A stretch of 42,830 nucleotides of DNA from JAPEKQ01 sp964487295 (GCA_964487295.1 CAZAQL010000006.1:1-42830), one strand, 5' to 3'; shown: positions 1 to 9,098, numbered from the stretch's first letter. The notes: generated from the sequence alone by a model not told the origin. Made by a program: numbers and translations.

Positions 1-826
1 GAGAGGTCTCGGTCGCCATCTCCATGTTCTCCGCCTGGCTCCGGACGCGGAAGTCGTCCTCCTCACCCGGAGGAATGCGGTGGGCCTTCCGCATGATGGC
101 GGTCAGCTCCTCCTCGGCGGCCGCGGACTGCTCCACCGAGACGGCGCTCGTGTAGATGCTGGAGATGTACCTCCCGCCGGCCAGCCGGAAGAGCGCGGTC
201 GAGGAGGGCACGAGGATGATGTCATCCTGGTCACCACCCCACGAAGCCTCACCTTTCGACTCGAGCACTCCGATGACCTGGAACGGTGTGTTCCGGATCC
301 GGATCTTCGCGCCGACCGCGTCGCCGCTCGGGAACAGATTATCGGCCACGGTCTTGCCGAGCACGGCCACCTTCGCCTTGGCGCGAACGTCACGGTGCGT
401 GAAGAACTGCCCGTAGTCGATGTGCCAGTCGCGGATCTCCTCGTACTCGGGATCCACTCCGCGAATCGCCGTGTTCCAGTTGCTTCCGCCTCCGATGACC
501 TGCGCCCCGACACGCACCTCGGGCGAGACGGCAGAGACCAGCGTGGCGTGGGTCCGGATGGCCTCAACGTCGTCCATCGTCAGCTTGTTCTGTGTCCCGC
601 TCTGGCTGACGCCGTGCGACCACGACCGCTCGGGCCAGATCATGAGCATGTTGGCCCCGAGCGAAGCGATCTGCGACTCGATGTCCTGCTGCGCGCCCTG
701 ACCGACGCCCACCATGACGATGACGGCGCCGACCCCGATGATAACGCCGAGCGACGTCAGGAGGCTCCGCATCCGGTTCTTGACGAGGCTCTTGAATGCG
801 ACCTTGAGCAGGTTCCTGAACTTCAC
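1..826 (-). CDS. MacB-like ABC transporter permease (partial, C-terminus beyond left edge)
   Basis: Inner-membrane permease of a MacB/LolC/FtsX-type ABC system. The visible 275 residues start at a GTG (824-826) preceded by GGAGG; the upstream ATPase stops 10 bp before. The N-terminus has a basic stretch and then one membrane segment at about residues 22-42 (LGVIIGVGAVIVMVGVG), followed by a large extracytoplasmic MacB periplasmic core domain. That domain includes SLGANMLMIWPERS and the AAIRG-like motif TAIRGVDPEY, and later VAVLGKTVADNLFP, typical of MacB_PCD. The remaining three membrane helices expected for the family lie outside the window. Its neighbours, an adaptor and an ATPase, make a complete tripartite-type operon apart from an outer-membrane channel. 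The substrate (macrolide, lipoprotein, peptide) cannot be read from sequence. Confidence 0.9.
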   Translation of the reverse strand, partial: MKFRNLLKVAFKSLVKNRMRSLLTSLGVIIGVGAVIVMVGVGQGAQQDIESQIASLGANMLMIWPERSWSHGVSQSGTQNKLTMDDVEAIRTHATLVSAVSPEVRVGAQVIGGGSNWNTAIRGVDPEYEEIRDWHIDYGQFFTHRDVRAKAKVAVLGKTVADNLFPSGDAVGAKIRIRNTPFQVIGVLESKGEASWGGDQDDIILVPSSTALFRLAGGRYISSIYTSAVSVEQSAAAEEELTAIMRKAHRIPPGEEDDFRVRSQAENMEMATETS

Positions 827-836
827 GGTTCCTCCG

Positions 837-1544
837 TCACGCCTTCCGGTTGCCGGCCGCCGCGTCCCTGACGATGCATCCATCCTTCATCTCGATGGTG
901 CGCCGCGTATACTCCGCGATGTCGTGCTCGTGCGTGACGATGAGCACGGTGATGCCCTGTTCGTTGAGCTCCTGGAACAGCTTGAGGATATCAACCGTCG
1001 TGACGCTGTCGAGATTGCCGGTCGGCTCGTCGGCTAGGATGATGGACGGCTCGTTGACGAGCGCCCTTGCGATGGCTACGCGCTGCTGCTGCCCACCGGA
1101 GAGCTGGTTCGGCTCGTGGTCGACGCGGTCGGCCAGTCCGACGCGCTCGAGGGCGGCGATCGCGGCGGCGCGCGGGTTGACGATCCTCGCGCTCCGATCG
1201 TAGAAGAGCGGGAGTTCGACGTTGTCGAGCGCCGTCGTCCGGGGCAGCAGGTTGAATCCCTGGAACACGAACCCGATGCGCGTGTTGCGTATGTCGGCAT
1301 ACTCGTCCGGTTCGAGATCATGCACGTTGGTCCCCTCGAGCATGTAGTCGCCGGACGTCGGAGCGTCGAGGCATCCGAGCACGTTCATGAGCGTCGACTT
1401 GCCGGAGCCGGAGTGTCCCATGATGGAGAGGAACTCCCCGCGCTCGACCCTGAGGTCCACGCCACGCAGCGCACGGACCTCGATCTGGCCCATCTGGTAG
1501 ACCTTCGTGATGCCTCGTGTCTCGATGACGGTGTCCACCTGCAT
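837..1544 (-). CDS. MacB/LolD-type ABC transporter ATP-binding protein
   Basis: Cytoplasmic ATPase that powers the neighbouring permease. At 235 residues it has the usual length of LolD/MacB-NBD proteins. Visible motifs: Walker A GHSGSGKST (43-51), Q-loop Q95 in FVFQGFNLL, signature LSGGQQQR (148-155), Walker B IILADEPTGNLDS (from 168) and the switch His H205 in VTHEHD. The FQGFNLLPR and TGNLDS strings are characteristic of the MacB/LolD/FtsE group. The ATG start is preceded by GGGACGGAG. It sits between the adaptor gene (114 bp upstream) and the permease (10 bp downstream), so the three are very probably co-transcribed. Confidence 0.95.
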   Translation of the reverse strand: MQVDTVIETRGITKVYQMGQIEVRALRGVDLRVERGEFLSIMGHSGSGKSTLMNVLGCLDAPTSGDYMLEGTNVHDLEPDEYADIRNTRIGFVFQGFNLLPRTTALDNVELPLFYDRSARIVNPRAAAIAALERVGLADRVDHEPNQLSGGQQQRVAIARALVNEPSIILADEPTGNLDSVTTVDILKLFQELNEQGITVLIVTHEHDIAEYTRRTIEMKDGCIVRDAAAGNRKA

Positions 1545-1658
1545 CTCCGTCCCATTCCTCGTGATGCCCGCGGGGGCGCGCTCAGGCGGCTGCCGCGCGC
1601 CTGAGCTCCTGCGAGAAGCGCCGCACTGTCCCGCCGTGTCTCCGGCGACTCGATGCCG

Positions 1659-3023
1659 TTAGCCGCGGCGCCGGCGCGGACTGAACAGACCGCCTGGACG
1701 CGAGTCCGCGGCGTTCGGGTCCTCGTTGACCTTCGTGATGACGCGGAAGCCCTCGGTGACGACATCGCTCTCGATGACCTGCGTGAAGAGGCCGTCGCTG
1801 GGGCCTGTCTTCACACGAGCCACCGTCAGGTCGCCTTCGTCATCGAGGTACCAGAGACGCTTGAGATCGCCGAACGCCCGCGCGCCGTTGGGCGGCGCTC
1901 CCCTCCCGGCCGACGACCCGGGCGCGATACGATCGCCCGGGGCGCTCCCGGCGCGCCCCTTGCCGTCCTGAGACTCGGACGCCGGGGCTGCGGCTCCGCC
2001 CTCCGCGGGAGCCCCGGTGTCGCCCGCTCCCTCCGTCGGAGTCCTCTGTGAACCGGAATCGGAGTCGGCCATCCGCTCGCGCATGGCCGACCGGATCTCC
2101 TCGATCATCGCGTCGTCAGGTTGGATCGAGAGGGCGCTGTTGGGAACCAGGAGCACGTCGTGCAGGTCGTCGAGCAGGAAATCGACCGTCGCGGTCATCC
2201 CGGGAAGCAGAAGCCCCCGGTCGTTCATGGCGTCCACGACGACCGTGTAGTTGACGACATTCGAGATCGTCTCTGGCTGGAGCCACACCTGGCGAACGGT
2301 GCCCGAGAAGACCTCGTCGATGTACGCCTCGACCGTGAACCGGACGCGCTGTCCCTCCTCGATCTGACCGATGTCGCTCTCGTCGACGAGCGCGTGAATC
2401 TCCATCTGTCTGAGATCCTCGGCGATCGTGAAGAGCGTCGGCGTGGAGAAGCTCGCGGCCACCGTCTGCCCCTGCTCGACGTTCCGCATGATCACCGTTC
2501 CGTCGATCGGCGAACGGATCACGGCGTAGGAGCGGTTGGCGCGCTGGCGGTCCAGCGACGCCTGCGCTCCGAGCAGTGATGCCTCGGCCGACTTCAGGTT
2601 CGTGAGCGACTCCTCGACCTCGGCATCGCTCACGAGTCCCTGTTCGAAGAGCTCCTGAATGCGCTTGTGGGCTCGCAGCACCTGCTCGTACTGCGCCTCC
2701 GCGGCCTTTGCGTTCGCACGCGCGTCGCGCACGGTAGCGGCGAGCATGGTCGTGTCGAGCACGGCCATGACCTGCCCCTGCCGCACCGTCTGGTTGTAGT
2801 CGACGTAGACGTTCGCGATCGTCCCGGATACCTGCGTCCCCACCTCCACCGTGCCGACCGCCGAGAGAGCCCCCGTCGCCGTGATGACGTTCTCCAGGTC
2901 GCCGCGAGTAACCTCCGCGAACTCATACCGCTCGAAAGCCGCACCGTCGTCCTGCGCGCGCACGACCGCGAAGATCACGATCGCGGCGATGACGACGGTC
3001 CCGATGATGATCCACTTCCTCAT
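1659..3023 (-). CDS. MacA/HlyD-family periplasmic adaptor protein
   Basis: Membrane-fusion protein that links the MacB-like permease to an outer-membrane exit duct. There is one N-terminal membrane anchor (residues 5-22), then a barrel-sandwich lipoyl half (GTQVSGTIANVYVDYNQ, 62-78) and an alpha-hairpin coiled coil at about 95-162. The second lipoyl half follows (IRSPIDGTVIMRNVEQGQTV), then a beta-barrel with PGMTATVDF. The C-terminal membrane-proximal domain is interrupted by about 80 residues rich in Gly, Ala, Pro and Ser (around 310-390), absent from ordinary MacA proteins of 370-390 residues; this explains the length of 454. It is the first gene of the operon. No strong sigma70-type promoter is obvious upstream. 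Confidence 0.93.
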   Translation of the reverse strand: MRKWIIIGTVVIAAIVIFAVVRAQDDGAAFERYEFAEVTRGDLENVITATGALSAVGTVEVGTQVSGTIANVYVDYNQTVRQGQVMAVLDTTMLAATVRDARANAKAAEAQYEQVLRAHKRIQELFEQGLVSDAEVEESLTNLKSAEASLLGAQASLDRQRANRSYAVIRSPIDGTVIMRNVEQGQTVAASFSTPTLFTIAEDLRQMEIHALVDESDIGQIEEGQRVRFTVEAYIDEVFSGTVRQVWLQPETISNVVNYTVVVDAMNDRGLLLPGMTATVDFLLDDLHDVLLVPNSALSIQPDDAMIEEIRSAMRERMADSDSGSQRTPTEGAGDTGAPAEGGAAAPASESQDGKGRAGSAPGDRIAPGSSAGRGAPPNGARAFGDLKRLWYLDDEGDLTVARVKTGPSDGLFTQVIESDVVTEGFRVITKVNEDPNAADSRPGGLFSPRRRRG

Positions 3024-3117
3024 GGGCGTCTCCAGAACTCGTGTGACTGGTCCGTGCGATGTCGATGCATCCTCTCATCGTAGCAGACGGCGCGCTCTGC
3101 TGCGAGAACGCGTCAGC

Positions 3118-3166
3118 AAAAAGACGACGGTCCCGGTGCGAAAAAACTGCGCACCAGAGACCGTCG
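3118..3166 (-). terminator. Intrinsic terminator of the DUF3857 operon
   Basis: Two nested perfect stems, 3125-3132 with 3159-3166 (8 bp) and 3135-3140 with 3150-3155 (6 bp). On the minus strand the hairpin is followed at once by TCTTTTTG. It lies about 100 bp after the stop of the gene ending at 3269, so it closes that transcript and insulates the adaptor gene downstream. Confidence 0.8.
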
Positions 3167-3268
3167 GAACTGCCTCCTCCGGACGTCACCCATCGTGGGC
3201 TCGCGCTCCGTCGCCGGGCGCGAACGGAGCGCGCGGACAGAGCACCCCGAGTAGGTCAACGCGCGAGG

Positions 3269-5221
3269 CTACTCGAACAGGATCGTGCTCGCCCCGGGGT
3301 TCTCCCCCGCGAGCAGGAGCGCTCGGAGATCGAGCCACCACTCCGGGTGGACCGTCGGCGCCCCGATGCTGAGGCTCCGTCGGATAACGAGCCAGTCGCC
3401 GTCCCGCTCAACCCTCTGGACGAAGCGACCCACGCGGTTCTCGACCTCGACATCGGGCGGCGCGTTCACGACATCGTCCTCAGTCAGGAGAACGCGCAGC
3501 ACGAGCGTCTCGCTCATCGGACCGACAAGATACACGGGAGTCGTCCGTGACTGGTTGTACAGATGCACGTCCGCCGGGAGTCGACTCTCGAGGCCGGCGC
3601 CGCAGAGTCCGTACTCGAGCGCGTGGCGGTCTCGCTCGTCGAGGTCACCCGGGTCCCAGTCGAACGCGAACCCGACCACCGAACGACCGTGCGTCAGCAT
3701 CGCCGTGTTGCTGCTGGTGACATCCGCCCCTCCGAGAACGTCGGAGACGACACCGTCACAGAACCGCTCGGTCGCCGAGCCGACGCCGAGCAGCCTCAGG
3801 TACGGTGACAGCGCACCCGAGCCCTCGACGACGCCGGTGCCGCTCCACGCGCCGTCGTCGTCGCGCTCCAGGCTGACGGCGCACGAGAAGCTGTTCGCCG
3901 CGTTCGAGCCGCCGCTTCGGGCGTGCTCGACTCCCCGCCCGCTCGTCTGAAACACCCGCGGCGCGCCGTCGGTCACGGCCCACACCGTCCTGCCGTCGAA
4001 TGTGTTCGGCTCGCCCTCACGGAAGGTGCTCGAGCCGGGGTCGTAGACCCCGCGCACATCCGGCCCGGAGACGAGGAGTTCGATCTCCCCGAACCGCGAG
4101 AGGCCGGGAACGTCGACGTCCAACTTGAGCGCCGGAGCCGTGCGGAAGAGCGGCGTGACGGAATTCACCCCGTCGACCTCACGTAGCAGCGCCGCCGCGA
4201 ACACGGCGCGGTCCAGCCGGTGTCCGTACCCCGTCTGGTGGGTCCGGTCGACGGAGCGCGGGGCGAACGCCCAGTGCTCGACATCGTAGGGAACGAGCCT
4301 CGTTCTCTCGGCGACGAGCGACGCAACGGCCTCCACTCGTGCCGGCGCGTATGGCTCATGACGCGTCAGGGCCGCGACGGTATCGCGGAGGGCGTCGCCC
4401 GCCTCTCCCGACGCCTCGAACGCGGCCTCGAAGGCGTCGCCGATCGCGCCCCAGTTGCGCCAGGTGGACCAGTGGACGAACGGCGCGTGCGCGGTGGGGT
4501 CGGCCACGTGCGGCACTCCGAGACGCGGCTGGTCGAGCATCTCCCAGACGTAGACATGACCGTCGGTGCCGCGCTTCACCTCGGGCTCCGAAGCTCCGTG
4601 GCCCGTCGAGAAGAAGAACGGAAGGTCCGGGGCGACCTTCACGGCGTAGCGAACACGCACCGCCGGGTCGTGCCGATGGAAGAGCCAGATGTCGTCGGCG
4701 CCGATGCCGGCCGGGTAGCGTCGCGTGATCGTGTAGACGGTCTCCATGATGCACGGAAGCTCCACACCGTCGTGCAGGAGCATCGTCTCGCGCATCGTCG
4801 TGTAGTCGTCGGCGCTCGCGACGCCGTAGGGGGTCGTCTCGACGATCGCGGTCGGATTGAGATTGGTCGCGTGCGGCCACCAACGCCCGTCCATCCATGT
4901 GCGCAACGCCTGGACCTCGAGCGTGGCATTCGTGGTGTTCCACGGCACTCTGAGGTCGGCGTACTCATCGATCCCGAGCTCGGTCGAGATCCAGACGATC
5001 TGATGGAAGACCGTCGTCATGGTTCCATCGGACGCGACCGCGATCTCCCTGCCGTCGAACAGGAGCACGACGTCCGTCGCGTCGAGATCCACCATCTCCT
5101 CAGCGCGAGCCATGAGCTCACCGATGTCCATCTCGCCGATCACCGAGGTCGGGGCCGCGGCGAGAGGTGCGGCCAGCGCGAGCGCGACCGCGAAAGCCGC
5201 GAAGGTCATGAGCCGGTTCAC
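3269..5221 (-). CDS. Secreted DUF3857 protein with a degenerate transglutaminase-like domain
   Basis: Exported protein of 650 residues of unknown function. The start chosen is GTG at 5219-5221, which overlaps the TGA of the upstream gene as GTGA and has GGGAGG ahead of it; a signal peptide follows (membrane segment about 5-22, AAAP cleavage region). Residues about 48-200 match DUF3857 (FHQIVWISTELGIDEYADLR, then TYTITRRYPAG). In the region where the transglutaminase GxCKD motif would fall there is GYGHRLDRAVFAAALLRE (331-348), with no Cys, so the catalytic nucleophile seems lost. The C-terminal 200 residues look beta-rich with no family I can name. Coupling to an intact paralogue suggests that the two work together. 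Confidence 0.8.
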   Translation of the reverse strand: MNRLMTFAAFAVALALAAPLAAAPTSVIGEMDIGELMARAEEMVDLDATDVVLLFDGREIAVASDGTMTTVFHQIVWISTELGIDEYADLRVPWNTTNATLEVQALRTWMDGRWWPHATNLNPTAIVETTPYGVASADDYTTMRETMLLHDGVELPCIMETVYTITRRYPAGIGADDIWLFHRHDPAVRVRYAVKVAPDLPFFFSTGHGASEPEVKRGTDGHVYVWEMLDQPRLGVPHVADPTAHAPFVHWSTWRNWGAIGDAFEAAFEASGEAGDALRDTVAALTRHEPYAPARVEAVASLVAERTRLVPYDVEHWAFAPRSVDRTHQTGYGHRLDRAVFAAALLREVDGVNSVTPLFRTAPALKLDVDVPGLSRFGEIELLVSGPDVRGVYDPGSSTFREGEPNTFDGRTVWAVTDGAPRVFQTSGRGVEHARSGGSNAANSFSCAVSLERDDDGAWSGTGVVEGSGALSPYLRLLGVGSATERFCDGVVSDVLGGADVTSSNTAMLTHGRSVVGFAFDWDPGDLDERDRHALEYGLCGAGLESRLPADVHLYNQSRTTPVYLVGPMSETLVLRVLLTEDDVVNAPPDVEVENRVGRFVQRVERDGDWLVIRRSLSIGAPTVHPEWWLDLRALLLAGENPGASTILFE

Positions 5222-7461
5222 GAAGCACCTCCCTTCTCGGCGCGATAGACCGTGGTCGCCCACTCCATCATCTCGTCGACCGCCGCCTTGAACCCCTCGT
5301 AGCCCTCGGGCGGGATCATCCTGCGTCGCGCCTCGAAGCGTTCGCTCACCATCAGCCTCCGGCCGTCCGTCTCGGCGCCGCCGCGGAAGAGGGCGTAGGT
5401 CTCATCGATCTCGTCCGGCGCGTCGACCTCTTCGAACGCGTAGCCCGAGGGCACGCGGATGGTCTCCTCCGCGTCGATGAGTTGCGTGAACCAGAGGAAG
5501 ACGTCGCTCTCCCGCTCCTCCCCCCAGTCGTAGACGCAGGATCTGCAGATCCAGCCGTTCTCCGTCGCGATCGTCATTAGGGGACTCTTGAACTCCAGCC
5601 CGTCATCGAGAACCAGCGCGTAGCCGGGCACCCGGTACTCGATCTCGATCCACGCGTCCTCGCTGAAATCGTCGACGCCGATGTGGTCGAGCTCGAGGAT
5701 CTCGATCCCGCTCCCGAGCTCGGACCAGTAGTACGCGATGTCGTCGATGATGTCCTCCCTGCGGCTCATGCTGACCATGCCCCTGAGCCGTGAGTCCATC
5801 GCACACGAGCCGTCCAGACGGAACGTCCCCTCGAGCGTCCCGTCCTCGAGGATGCGACCGTCGTGCCGGATGCGCACGAGGGACTCCTCGGGCGGGCTGT
5901 AGGGGATCGTGGCGAGCGGCTCTCCCTCCGGAGTGCCGACGAGGTACTGCTGCTCGGTCTCGTACTTCGACCAGATGTCGTTCTGGTACGGCACCCAGGT
6001 CGGGTCGTACATCTCGAAGCCGCCATCGTCCTTGCGAAGCGCGCAGACGCAATGATTGAACTGGTCGGCGGGAACCTCCTCGATGCGGCTGCCCGCCATC
6101 GTCATGGCGGCGTAGCTGTCCATGTCGGCCGCGCGCATCATCGTGATGAGCATGCCGGCGATGTCCTTGCAGACGCCGCTGCGCTGCTCGAGGATCATCG
6201 CCCCGGGGTGCAGCGTGAACCCCTCGCCCTCACCCATTGTCTGCCCGCTGTAGCGAATGTTCTGAGCCACCCAGTGGACGAGGACCTCGGCCTTCTCTTC
6301 CTCGGTCCCGTTCGCCACGCCGGCGTCGCGGAGCACCTCGTCCACCTTCGCCTGGATCTCCGGTGTGACGTCGAACTGGTTGCGGTTGGCGTCGAAGAAC
6401 CACCGGCTCTTCTTCTCCCAGCTCTCGACGGTCGCCACCACGACCTTGGCGACGCGGTCGCTCGCGTCGGGCTGCCGGGGCTCCGGTGTGATCGCCGGGA
6501 CGTCGAACGCCCACCACGCGTAGGTGGTCGCCTCCTCGTCGTAGGTCGTCGACGAATAGAGGGGCCCGTTGTAGACCTCGGAGTGGAGCCTCTTCTCGGG
6601 CGGCATGACGAGCTCGTATCGTCGCTCGACGATCGGCACCGAGCCCTGGAAGAGCACGATGTCGAAGTACTCGCCGGGCATGGGCGGGATGTACTTCTCG
6701 TCGTTCGGCTCGTCGTTCGTCTCGTCGTTCGTGTCCGGCGCGTCCGGCGCGTCCGGAGGAGCCGCGGAGCCGCCCGACTCCTCCGCGCCTTCGCCGGCTG
6801 TCCCGGGCTCCGACGTTCCGCCACCACCCGGGGCAGCTCCGGCAGGTGCGCCGTCGTCCAGCAACGCGTAGCTGTACCCCTTGCGGAAGAGCCTGACCTC
6901 GATGCCGTCGTTCACCTCGAGGCGGGGAAGCTGGAGCGTCTTGATGCGGCTGTTCCAGTAGATGGCCGACTGCGGCGCGGGGAGATCGTGCACGTTCGAT
7001 ACGTCCACCGGGATGCTCTCCCCGTCGCGGATCACGTTGACCTCGCGGACCTCGACGAAGCTGCTCCACGGTTCGTAGTGCCAGCGGAGCACGGAGCGGT
7101 CGCGACATCCGCCGGCGGTCAGGATCTTCGTCACCAGGTAGTTCTCGCCGTAGGTCACGCCCGAGGGCTTCACGCGATTGACGGTCTCATCGTAGACGAT
7201 GATGTGGTCGACGCCGGGGATGTCCTCGGCCTCGCCCGCCTCCTCAAGACGCGAGAAGACCGTGGGCGGGGGAACGTCTCCCGGCGGCAGGAGCGTCGTG
7301 TCCGCGTCCGAGGACGCGGAGGCCGCGGGGGCGAGCGCCGGACAGAGCAAGAGCGCCAGGGCGAGCGCCGGACAGAGCAAGAGCACCAGGCCGAACGCCG
7401 CCGCTGACGTCAGCGATGCCCGCGGACCCGTCAGTCGGGCCCGGTGGATGGAAAGCAGCAC
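5218..7461 (-). CDS. Secreted DUF3857 / transglutaminase-like protease-fold protein
   Basis: Exported protein of 747 residues. The start is taken as GTG at 7459-7461 because AGGAGG lies 5 nt upstream and a signal peptide follows directly; an in-frame ATG further upstream has no such support. DUF3857 spans roughly 85-340, and a transglutaminase-like core spans about 370-500 with the triad C431 (RSGVCKD), H470 (FNHCVC) and D486 (MYDPTW). Two oddities: a tandem 10-residue duplication in the signal peptide (LLLCPALALA then LLLCPALAPA), and a disordered insert at about 202-256 rich in Gly, Pro, Asp and Glu within DUF3857. It may cleave or crosslink envelope peptides; the substrate is unknown. It is the first gene of a two-gene operon. 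Confidence 0.88.
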   Translation of the reverse strand: MLLSIHRARLTGPRASLTSAAAFGLVLLLCPALALALLLCPALAPAASASSDADTTLLPPGDVPPPTVFSRLEEAGEAEDIPGVDHIIVYDETVNRVKPSGVTYGENYLVTKILTAGGCRDRSVLRWHYEPWSSFVEVREVNVIRDGESIPVDVSNVHDLPAPQSAIYWNSRIKTLQLPRLEVNDGIEVRLFRKGYSYALLDDGAPAGAAPGGGGTSEPGTAGEGAEESGGSAAPPDAPDAPDTNDETNDEPNDEKYIPPMPGEYFDIVLFQGSVPIVERRYELVMPPEKRLHSEVYNGPLYSSTTYDEEATTYAWWAFDVPAITPEPRQPDASDRVAKVVVATVESWEKKSRWFFDANRNQFDVTPEIQAKVDEVLRDAGVANGTEEEKAEVLVHWVAQNIRYSGQTMGEGEGFTLHPGAMILEQRSGVCKDIAGMLITMMRAADMDSYAAMTMAGSRIEEVPADQFNHCVCALRKDDGGFEMYDPTWVPYQNDIWSKYETEQQYLVGTPEGEPLATIPYSPPEESLVRIRHDGRILEDGTLEGTFRLDGSCAMDSRLRGMVSMSRREDIIDDIAYYWSELGSGIEILELDHIGVDDFSEDAWIEIEYRVPGYALVLDDGLEFKSPLMTIATENGWICRSCVYDWGEERESDVFLWFTQLIDAEETIRVPSGYAFEEVDAPDEIDETYALFRGGAETDGRRLMVSERFEARRRMIPPEGYEGFKAAVDEMMEWATTVYRAEKGGAS
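7319..7390. repeat. 30-bp tandem duplication inside a signal peptide
   Basis: Two adjacent copies of a unit of about 30 bp containing GCGAGCGCCGGACAGAGCAA differ at essentially one base (AAGAGCGCCA versus AAGAGCACCA). The duplication keeps frame and lengthens the hydrophobic core of the signal peptide of the transglutaminase-like protein by ten residues. The high identity suggests that it is recent. Confidence 0.85.
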
Positions 7462-7544
7462 GTACACCTCCTGTGGCCGGCGCGCCCGACGGGGGCGCGC
7501 AGTCGGGTTGATCGCTCTTCGGACTGTCATTAGGGGACCCCGGT

Positions 7545-7573
7545 ATCGTAGGCTATCGGGAGCGTCGGAACAA
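7545..7573 (-). promoter_or_regulatory. Candidate sigma70-type promoter for the DUF3857 operon
   Basis: On the minus strand there is TTGTTC (7568-7573), a 17-nt spacer, then TACGAT (7545-7550), about 84 nt upstream of the GTG at 7461. It is divergent from the plus-strand promoter at 7591, with only 17 bp between the two -35 boxes. Confidence 0.5.
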
Positions 7574-7590
7574 GCCAACGGCATCGATTC

Positions 7591-7619
7591 TTGCCATTTG
7601 GTGGAAACTGCGATAAGAT
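7591..7619 (+). promoter_or_regulatory. Candidate sigma70-type promoter for the beta-helix gene
   Basis: TTGCCA (7591-7596), a 17-nt spacer and TAAGAT (7614-7619) lie about 67 nt upstream of the ATG at 7686. Spacing and boxes agree well with a housekeeping promoter. Confidence 0.65.
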
Positions 7620-7685
7620 GGGGTTGCACGTCGTGCCCATGCTCGGGGGGCTCTCGCCGCCATGCCGGCGAAGACCGGAGGTCGT

Positions 7686-9098
7686 ATGCTCGTGAGGACC
7701 AAGGCAGTCGTCGGCCCAGCGCTCTTCGTCCTGCTTCTGGCCGCACACAGCGGCGCGGCGACGTTCCTCGTCGACGCCTCAGGCGGCGCCGATGCGGAGA
7801 CGATCGCCGGGGGGATCTCGCTGGCCGCGGGCGGCGACACCGTCCTCGTTGCGCCGGGCACCTACTCCGGCCCGGGGAACCGCGACCTGGACTTCACCGG
7901 CCGTGACATCGTTCTTCGATCCGTCGCGGGAGCCGCGGCGACGACGATCGACTGCGGGGCCCTCGGCCGCGCATTCAGCTTCACATCAGGCGAGACGAAC
8001 GCGGCCGTCGTGAGCGGCTTCCGGATCCTGGACGGCCACGACGACGTCTACGGCGGCGGCGTCTTCTGCGAGTACGCCTCGCCCACCATCGAAGACTGCG
8101 TCTTCGAGAGCTGCTCGGCGACCGACGGGGCGACCCAGGGGCGCGGGGGCGCGATCTACTCCTACGGTTCGACGGCCGTCATCCGCGACTGCACCTTCCG
8201 AGAGAACACGGCCAAGGACGGCGCGGGCGTCTTCTGCTACCACTGCTCCGCCCTCATCGCCGACTGCCTCTTCGTGAACAACACGGCGCTGAGCGGAGGT
8301 GGCGGCGTCCGCATCCTCCACCAGGCCTCAACGGTCGACGGCTGTACGTTCATCGGCAACTCGGCGCCGACGTACGGCGGAGGGGTGTTCTTCTGCTACT
8401 CCACGCCGACCATCACGGATTGCACGTTCGCCTGGAACGCCGCCTCGCAGGGCGGCGCCGTGTACGGATACGATGCCTCGCCCACGATCACCGACTGCAT
8501 ACTCGCGTTCTCGACGGTCGGCTCGGCCGTCTACTGCCCGGGGGAGAGCTCCTTCGTGATCTCCAACTGCTGCTCCTACGGAAACGCCGGCGGAGACGAC
8601 CTCTGCGGCGACGCGTTCGACAACATCTTCGTCGATCCCGCCTTCTGCGACACGACGGGCGGGCTCTACGCGCTTCAGGACTGCTCGCCCTGCCTCGGCA
8701 CGGGCAGCGGCGGTTCCGACATCGGAGCCTGGGATGCCGGCTGTGCCTGCGTGGACACGACAGGCGTACCGGAGTGGCCGGACGCGAGCGGCGACCCCGG
8801 AACCCAGGAGGTCGGCGCCTACGTGAGCGTGATCCCAACCCCGACCCGCCTCGGTGCGACGATCGAGTATTCGACAGGGACTGAGACGTCACGCTCCGGG
8901 GCCGGGCGTGAGGCGGCGCTCGCCATCTACACGGCGGACGGGCGACTGGTGCGGGAGTTCCACGTCGCCGCTCCGTCAGGGCGTCTCGTCTGGGACGGCC
9001 GCGACACCGGCGGACGCCGCGTCGCGGCGGGCGTGTACTTCATCAGGATGCGAGCGGAGGCCGTTGAACGGGCCGCCAAGCTCGTCGTCATACGATAG
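7686..9098 (+). CDS. Secreted right-handed parallel beta-helix protein with FlgD-like C-terminal tail
   Basis: Predicted secreted surface protein of 470 residues. The start at ATG 7686 follows GGAGG; a more upstream ATG lacks a ribosome site. A signal peptide (1-25) is followed by repeated right-handed beta-helix turns from about 40 to 330, each with the pattern SPTIEDCVF, AVIRDCTFRENTA, TPTITDCTF or SPTITDCIL, and many Gly-Gly turns and Cys residues. These are the Pbl1/DUF1565-type repeats found in polysaccharide lyases and many adhesin-like proteins; no lyase active site is evident. The C-terminus (about 380-470) is a FlgD-like Ig domain ending GVYFIRMRAEAVERAAKLVV, probably the sorting or anchoring tail used by this organism. 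Confidence 0.88.
   Translation: MLVRTKAVVGPALFVLLLAAHSGAATFLVDASGGADAETIAGGISLAAGGDTVLVAPGTYSGPGNRDLDFTGRDIVLRSVAGAAATTIDCGALGRAFSFTSGETNAAVVSGFRILDGHDDVYGGGVFCEYASPTIEDCVFESCSATDGATQGRGGAIYSYGSTAVIRDCTFRENTAKDGAGVFCYHCSALIADCLFVNNTALSGGGGVRILHQASTVDGCTFIGNSAPTYGGGVFFCYSTPTITDCTFAWNAASQGGAVYGYDASPTITDCILAFSTVGSAVYCPGESSFVISNCCSYGNAGGDDLCGDAFDNIFVDPAFCDTTGGLYALQDCSPCLGTGSGGSDIGAWDAGCACVDTTGVPEWPDASGDPGTQEVGAYVSVIPTPTRLGATIEYSTGTETSRSGAGREAALAIYTADGRLVREFHVAAPSGRLVWDGRDTGGRRVAAGVYFIRMRAEAVERAAKLVVIR

Noticed and set aside
3269..5221. Active transglutaminase
   Set aside because: No Cys at the GxC position (GYGHRLD instead), so annotation as an enzyme is not supported.
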